From positions 1 to 10,343 of the forward strand of contig QMZD01000033.1 in NCBI GenBank assembly GCA_003662985.1: DNA of 10,343 bases, in the 5' to 3' direction. The position numbers and the translations under genes were made by a program. Numbering within the stretch: position 1 is the first letter of the stretch; every line of letters starts with the position of its first letter. Below are positions 7,002 to 10,343 of this stretch, piece after piece. The notes under the pieces were generated by a model. That model did not search any database and had not been told where the DNA came from. It worked only from the letters and a program-made list of their open reading frames with translations. Origin of the DNA: Archaeoglobales archaeon (GTDB taxonomy: Archaea; Halobacteriota; Archaeoglobi; Archaeoglobales; Archaeoglobaceae).

Positions 7002-8171
7002 GTGGAACTCATAGCAATTTCCGTCTACGGACTGGACAAACCAGGGATAATAAAGAGGATATCCGAAGTGCTGGCTAAAAATAACGTGAACATCGTGGAC
7101 ATTGAGCAGACAGTATTGCAAGGGATGTTTGCGATGTTTGTCATAGGGGATGTGAGCAAAAGCAAAACCTCGTTCAATGAACTATCAACCCTTCTCAAAA
7201 AGGCAGGAAGGGAGATTGATGTCACTGTGGATGTTTCGCCTTTTTTTAGACCCGAAACAAGGAGGAAGAAGCTCTATGCTGTTACGGTTTTAGGAGAGGA
7301 CAGGGTTGGGATAGTCTACAGAATATCTAAGCTCCTCTTTGAGATGGGAATAAATGTAGAGAAAACTTCTCTAACAGCAAGAGATAAGCTCATTTCAATT
7401 GATTTCTTGCTTGATCTGAGGGAATCTGATCCCGAGTTTGTAAGGAACAGGCTCAGGGAACAAATTGAGAAAATGGGTTTGGACGTCGTCATGAGGCCCT
7501 ACAGGGAATTCGAGAGGGCAAAGAGGCTAATAGTTTTTGACATGGATTCGACGATAGTTGACGCTGAGATAATCGATGAGATCGCAAAGGTTGCTGGGGT
7601 TCAGGAGGAAGTAAAGAAGCTCACGGAGAAGGCAATGGAAGGTAAAATAAATTTCAAAGATGCTTTGAAAGAAAGAGTTAAGCTCCTTAAAGGACTTCCT
7701 GTAGAGGTTTTGGAGAAGATCTACAGCGAGATTAAGCTCACGGAAGGTGCAAAAGAGCTTATTAAAAGTTTGAAAGAGTCTGGTTATATCGTTGCGGTCG
7801 TGAGTGGGGGTTTTTCCTACTTCACAGACAGGCTTAAGGAGGAGCTTGAGCTAGATTACGCCTTTGGTAACGAGCTTGAGATTGAAGACGGAGTACTTAC
7901 GGGAAAGCTGAAGGGAAGAATAATCGATGCGGTCGAGAAAGCCCGTATAATAGAGGAAATCGCGGTGAAAGAGGGAATAAGCAGGGAGGATATCGTGGCG
8001 GTGGGTGATGGAGCGAACGACAAAATCATGGTTGAGAACGCTGGCCTGGGCATAGCCTTCAACGCCAAAAAAGCTTTGAAAGAGGTGGCTGATGGGACAA
8101 TCTCGAAAGAGAATCTAATCGGAATTGCCAGTATCCTGAAGCTTAAAAACGAGTTCAGGAAAAGAATATAG
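7002..8171 (+). CDS. serB: Phosphoserine phosphatase with two N-terminal ACT domains (SerB)
   Basis: The enzyme hydrolyses O-phosphoserine to serine in the phosphorylated serine pathway, in the cytosol. The 389-residue protein starts with two ACT domains (about 1-75 and 90-165, each with a G-x-D-[KR]-x-GI loop). These probably bind an amino acid such as serine for feedback control. The HAD phosphatase follows. The nucleophile motif is DMDST at 180-184 (D180, with D182 as general acid/base), followed by the SerB-specific VDAEIIDE region. Motif II is S268-G269-G270, the motif III lysine is K313, and motif IV is GDGAND at 335-340. The start is GTG at 7002, chosen because the first ACT strand begins at residue 2 and the TATA box fits a leaderless start. 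The gene runs divergently from hdrA with no linked serine genes. SerB function is well supported; feedback by serine is inference from the ACT domains. Confidence 0.95.
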   Translation: MELIAISVYGLDKPGIIKRISEVLAKNNVNIVDIEQTVLQGMFAMFVIGDVSKSKTSFNELSTLLKKAGREIDVTVDVSPFFRPETRRKKLYAVTVLGEDRVGIVYRISKLLFEMGINVEKTSLTARDKLISIDFLLDLRESDPEFVRNRLREQIEKMGLDVVMRPYREFERAKRLIVFDMDSTIVDAEIIDEIAKVAGVQEEVKKLTEKAMEGKINFKDALKERVKLLKGLPVEVLEKIYSEIKLTEGAKELIKSLKESGYIVAVVSGGFSYFTDRLKEELELDYAFGNELEIEDGVLTGKLKGRIIDAVEKARIIEEIAVKEGISREDIVAVGDGANDKIMVENAGLGIAFNAKKALKEVADGTISKENLIGIASILKLKNEFRKRI

Positions 8172-8180
8172 GTCACTTGA

Positions 8181-8230
8181 TTTTTGTTCGTTGGATCAGA
8201 GTATTTTTGGTTCAGAATATTTTTTGGTTC
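8181..8230 (+). terminator. T-tract terminator region of serB with repeated units
   Basis: Starting 10 nt after the serB stop, three oligo-T tracts (8181-8185, 8204-8208, 8220-8225) lie in the non-template strand, the usual archaeal termination signal. The second and third are parts of near-identical units, ATTTTTGGTTCAGA and ATTTTTTGGTTCTGA, in tandem. A weaker third copy, TTTGAGTTCTGA, starts at 8235. No stable hairpin precedes the tracts. Confidence 0.5.
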
Positions 8231-8298
8231 TGACTTTGAGTTCTGATAATTTTGACTGATGATGTATATTTCGGTTAGATATTTTAATTTGATTTTGA

Positions 8299-8318
8299 AT
8301 TATAGGTAAACCTAAAAT
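8299..8318. promoter_or_regulatory. Near-perfect 20 bp palindrome, candidate operator
   Basis: The core TAGGT-AA-ACCTA (8303-8314) is a perfect inverted repeat. With the flanks, nine of ten arm positions pair (one A/A mismatch at 8302/8315). An A/T-rich TATA-like stretch, ATATTTTAATTT, lies at 8280-8291. If that is the promoter, transcription would start about inside the palindrome, a common place for archaeal repressor sites. The rest of 8319-8414 shows no obvious signal besides start-less coding-like sequence. The regulator is unknown, and the A/T-rich arms weaken the case. Confidence 0.3.
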
Positions 8319-8425
8319 ACTCGGGGAAATCGTAATTGAAGAAATAGGGAAAAAGTAAAAAAGGTTCAAGAGAAGGTTAAGAATCTTGAGTTTACACGCC
8401 TGACACACGAAAATGGGGTGAAACA

Positions 8426-9205
8426 ATGTTGGTAATCGGTATAGATGCAGCTACGTGGGATATAATAAAACCTAACCTACATAGATTGAGAACATTTGCA
8501 GAACTTATAGAAGAAGGGGAGCACAAGACAATAACGCTCAAGCAAAAGCCTTGGTCTCCCTCAGTCTGGTGCTCGATGTTCTGTGGTTTGCCACCAGAGA
8601 AGCATGGGCATTATGACTATGTTAAAGATGGTGAGGTATTAAGTAGAGAAGATATAAATGTTAAATTCATTTGGGATTTGCTCGACGAGAGGGGAATAAG
8701 CGTAAAAGCTTTGAACATACCTTTTGTTGTACCCCCCTATAATTTTAATGTTGAATTTGAACCTGTAGCAAATGGTTTGCCAATAGAAGAGCATGAACTT
8801 CTTGAAGAAATTGAAAAACTTACCGAGAAAAGCTTAGAGATTCTTCAAAATAATAAGCCAGAGGTTTTTATAGTGGTTTACACAGCTTTGGATAGGCTCT
8901 CTCATTTGCATTGGGGTGAGCCGATTTTAGTGGATTACTACGAAAAAATCGACAAGGCAATAGGTAAACTAATAAAATTTGACCAGGAGCTTGTGATAAT
9001 CTCGGACCACGGCTTTTGCGATTATGATAAAGCCCCAATAAGAACCTTGCCAAAGAAAACCCCTAGGGGTGAGATTAAAGGCGACCACCATCCTGATGCT
9101 ATACTGATAACAAAGAACATCGGCTATGATATTAATCAGCCAGAAGATGTTTTCTGGATGCTCTATAAAAAATACCTTTCCGAGAATTCCGATAGTTCTA
9201 AGTAG
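8426..9205 (+). CDS. Compact alkaline-phosphatase-superfamily phosphohydrolase (nucleotide pyrophosphatase/phosphodiesterase-like)
   Basis: This is a predicted two-metal hydrolase acting on phosphodiester, pyrophosphate or sulfate ester bonds; the substrate is unknown. The 259-residue protein carries the superfamily's metal ligands in order: D7 in GIDAATWD, a candidate nucleophile S44 in PWSPSVW followed by GLPPEKHGHYDY (54-65), D156 and H160 in DRLSHLHW, D194-H195 in ISDHGF, and H221/H222 in KGDHHPDA. No signal peptide or membrane segment is seen, so it should be cytosolic. It is shorter than the usual 400-500 residues of related archaeal proteins and appears to lack a cap insert, yet the active site is complete, so it is not simply truncated. 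ATG 8426 follows GGGGTGA at 8415-8421. The CysD-like gene follows after 42 bp. A hand count of 8461-8760 gives about 39% G+C, against about 46% for 5641-5940 in hdrA. Confidence 0.77.
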   Translation: MLVIGIDAATWDIIKPNLHRLRTFAELIEEGEHKTITLKQKPWSPSVWCSMFCGLPPEKHGHYDYVKDGEVLSREDINVKFIWDLLDERGISVKALNIPFVVPPYNFNVEFEPVANGLPIEEHELLEEIEKLTEKSLEILQNNKPEVFIVVYTALDRLSHLHWGEPILVDYYEKIDKAIGKLIKFDQELVIISDHGFCDYDKAPIRTLPKKTPRGEIKGDHHPDAILITKNIGYDINQPEDVFWMLYKKYLSENSDSSK

Positions 9206-9226
9206 GTGTCATGGAACTCTCGGAAA
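9177..9226 (+). repeat. Inverted repeat (14 bp arms, 22 nt loop) across the junction of two genes
   Basis: The left arm TTTCCGAGAATTCC (9177-9190) pairs with the right arm GGAACTCTCGGAAA (9213-9226) at 13 of 14 positions; the one mismatch is A9186/C9217. The arms enclose the stop codon of the phosphohydrolase gene (9203-9205), and the right arm ends 9 nt before the next gene's Shine-Dalgarno. In RNA this would be a strong stem-loop. It has no T tract after it, so a simple terminator is not supported. A processing, stability or translation-control element is more likely, but that is inference. Confidence 0.6.
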
Positions 9227-9235
9227 TTAATCGCT

Positions 9236-9244
9236 GGAGGTGAT
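9236..9244 (+). promoter_or_regulatory. Strong Shine-Dalgarno for the CysD-like gene
   Basis: GGAGGTGAT is a full-length match to the 3' end of archaeal 16S rRNA, placed 7 nt (GGAGG core to A) before ATG 9248. It fixes that start over the ATG six codons further in and shows that this gene is translated from an internal site of a longer message rather than as a leaderless one. Confidence 0.8.
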
Positions 9245-9247
9245 TGA

Positions 9248-10054
9248 ATGGATGAAAAACTCATGAGCTTAAGCTTGGAGGAAAAAATTCAGAAGTCAAA
9301 AGAAGTAATAGAGGAGGGCTTAAAAAAATATGAAAAGACAGCAGTAGCCTTCACAGGAGGTAAGGATAGCACTTTGCTGTTATGGCTTGTAAGGGAGGTA
9401 TGCAGGGAGAAAGGCATACCGATGCCCATGGCGATGTTCATAAACGAAGGCGATGTCTTTGAGGAAGTTTGGGAGTTCGTTCAGAGAATAGCCAAAGAAT
9501 GGAATTTGGATTTGAGAGTTGCTCAGAACGAAGACGTGTTGAAACAAGTAAGCAAACTCGGAGATATGGTAAAGGTGAGTAAACTTAACGAAATCAACAG
9601 AGCAGAGCTTAAGAAAATAGGCTTCAACGGAGAAGAATTTCCCTTTGAGCCAGAATCCTTTGTTGGAAACCATCTCATGAAAACCGTAGCACTAAAAATG
9701 TTTCTAAAAGAAAACAAAATAGAAGCTTTGTTCACCGGCATAAGATGGGATGAACAGGAAGCAAGAAGAGACGAGATTTACTTCTCCCCAAGAGGCGATC
9801 CCGAGCATGTTAGAGTTCACCCTCTTCTACACTTCACAGAAAAGGAAGTCTGGCAGACCATAAGAAAATACAGCATACCGGTAAACAAGCTTTACGAAAA
9901 AGGATATAGAAGCTTGGGAGCAAAATCAAGCACCCTAAAGGTTGATGACAAGCCAGCTTGGGAGCAGGATTTAGAAAAAATACCCGAAAGAGCGGGAAGA
10001 AGACAGGACAAGGAGGGAATAATGAGAAGGTTAAGAGAATTGGGATACATGTAA
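9248..10054 (+). CDS. PP-loop ATP pyrophosphatase, CysD/PAPS-reductase superfamily
   Basis: The protein is predicted to adenylylate a substrate with ATP, releasing pyrophosphate. Within the superfamily it looks closest to CysD, the ATP-binding subunit of ATP sulfurylase. The 268-residue protein has the PP-loop TGGKDST at 36-42. A CysD-like strand-helix region (PMPMAMFINEGDVFEEVWEF) follows. GIRWDEQEARRDEIYFSPR matches the CysD pattern G-x-R-x-DE-x2-AR-x2-E-x2-FS-x-R, then RVHPLLHFTEKEVW, GYRSLG and ERAGRRQDKE near the C-terminus. It lacks the CysH reductase cysteines: the place after GYRSLG reads AKSST, and there is no C-terminal ECG-type end, so it is probably not an APS/PAPS reductase. No CysN partner is present. 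It follows the phosphohydrolase by 42 bp, and the two probably act on related sulfo- or adenylyl-compounds. Exact reaction unknown. Confidence 0.77.
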   Translation: MDEKLMSLSLEEKIQKSKEVIEEGLKKYEKTAVAFTGGKDSTLLLWLVREVCREKGIPMPMAMFINEGDVFEEVWEFVQRIAKEWNLDLRVAQNEDVLKQVSKLGDMVKVSKLNEINRAELKKIGFNGEEFPFEPESFVGNHLMKTVALKMFLKENKIEALFTGIRWDEQEARRDEIYFSPRGDPEHVRVHPLLHFTEKEVWQTIRKYSIPVNKLYEKGYRSLGAKSSTLKVDDKPAWEQDLEKIPERAGRRQDKEGIMRRLRELGYM

Positions 10055-10078
10055 TCTGTATCTTTTCTGTATCTTTTT
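10055..10078 (+). terminator. Duplicated T-tract terminator after the CysD-like gene
   Basis: Directly after the stop codon, CTGTATCTTTT occurs twice in perfect tandem (10056-10066 and 10067-10077), the second copy ending in five T. Oligo-T tracts without a hairpin are the normal archaeal termination signal. The following spacer 10079-10237 is A/T-rich and shows no gene or convincing RNA element. Confidence 0.5.
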
Positions 10079-10237
10079 GCACTGAAAATACAATACAAGA
10101 AGTGGAAAAATAGAGGTTGAGATAGGAGACTAGGTCTATGAGATAAAAAAGAATAGAGACATCGAATTTTTTGGATTACTGATCATTGATTAAAAAGATT
10201 TCTGAATTCCTGGTAGATTTAATTAAATAACCAAAAG

Positions 10238-10248
10238 ATATTTTTAAG
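10238..10248 (+). promoter_or_regulatory. TATA box for the last, partial gene
   Basis: ATATTTTTAAG is centred about 24-25 nt before ATG 10268, with AACCAAAAG just upstream. No ribosome-binding site lies between box and ATG, so the transcript would be leaderless. Confidence 0.45.
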
Positions 10249-10267
10249 TTGCATTCTCCTTCATCTT

Positions 10268-10343
10268 ATGGAGGAACTGCTAAATAGAGAATTTTTCGAT
10301 TGCGTAAAGCGAGTTGCCGAGAAAACAGAGGGTTATGTGGGAA
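10268..10343 (+). CDS. Start of an unidentified gene, cut by the window edge
   Basis: Twenty-five codons are visible from ATG 10268, beginning MEELLNREFFDCV and continuing into a charged helix-like stretch ending EGYVG. No family is recognised from so short a piece. It is accepted as a gene because the frame is open to the edge, it starts at the position expected from a TATA box about 25 nt upstream, and the preceding gene has its own terminator. It is therefore a separate transcription unit from the phosphohydrolase/CysD-like pair. Confidence 0.5.
   Translation, partial: MEELLNREFFDCVKRVAEKTEGYVG

Noticed and set aside
8231..8270. Possible C/D box sRNA, from CTGATGATG and several CTGA boxes
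   Set aside because: The boxes are in the wrong order: CTGA copies lie before the C-like box and none follows within a usual guide length; no terminal stem is visible.
8196..8426. Minus-strand open frame of 76 codons in the serB-phosphohydrolase spacer
   Set aside because: It begins with TTG without a Shine-Dalgarno, the translation is low-complexity from A/T-rich DNA, and it overlaps the repeated terminator units.
9248..10054. DndC-type phosphorothioation protein, since DndC is also in the PAPS-reductase superfamily
   Set aside because: The protein is only 268 residues, lacks DndC cysteines and the extra DndC region, and has no dndB/D/E-like or sulfur-donor genes beside it.
10122..10139. 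Inverted repeat ATAG...CTAT in the last spacer
   Set aside because: Only four end pairs match and the centre does not pair; this is expected by chance in A/T-rich DNA.

Overview
The window reads as chromosomal DNA of a euryarchaeon that carries the C1 (methanofuran/tetrahydromethanopterin) pathway. It is most likely a member of the Archaeoglobales or a close relative of them. The grounds are an HdrA-MvhD fusion beside an FwdF-type polyferredoxin, the archaeal pantoate kinase route to CoA, an archaetidylinositol-phosphate-synthase-like membrane enzyme, and archaeal promoters (TATA boxes about 25 nt before start codons or before short leaders). The species cannot be fixed from sequence reading alone. 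No CRISPR array, rRNA, tRNA or insertion sequence is visible.

Left part, minus strand (1-6842). A probable operon reads leftward from a TATA box near 6886: hdrA with a C-terminal MvhD domain, then an eight-cluster polyferredoxin resembling FwdF, then coaBC, then pantoate kinase. The gaps are 36 bp, a 44 bp overlap and a 4 bp ATGA overlap. After a 109 bp gap come an Lrp/AsnC-type regulator with a five-cysteine tail, transcribed from its own promoter, and a CDP-alcohol phosphatidyltransferase cut by the window edge. The operon therefore joins an electron-bifurcation and C1-redox module to two steps of CoA synthesis.

Middle (6843-8171). A 159 bp divergent promoter region separates hdrA from serB. 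The serB product is a phosphoserine phosphatase with two N-terminal ACT domains. Its GTG start sits where a leaderless transcript would begin.

Right part, plus strand (8172-10343). A 254 bp spacer holds repeated T-rich units (the likely serB terminator), a near-perfect 20 bp palindrome, and coding-like debris without a start codon. It is followed by a two-gene set of lower GC: a compact alkaline-phosphatase-superfamily phosphohydrolase, and a CysD-like PP-loop enzyme that lacks reductase cysteines. A strong inverted repeat spans the junction between them. After a second duplicated T-tract terminator, a new leaderless gene begins at 10268 and runs off the window.

The parts most worth following up are the HdrA-MvhD/FwdF/CoA operon, the cysteine-tailed regulator, and the AlkP plus CysD-like pair with its junction hairpin, whose substrate is unknown.
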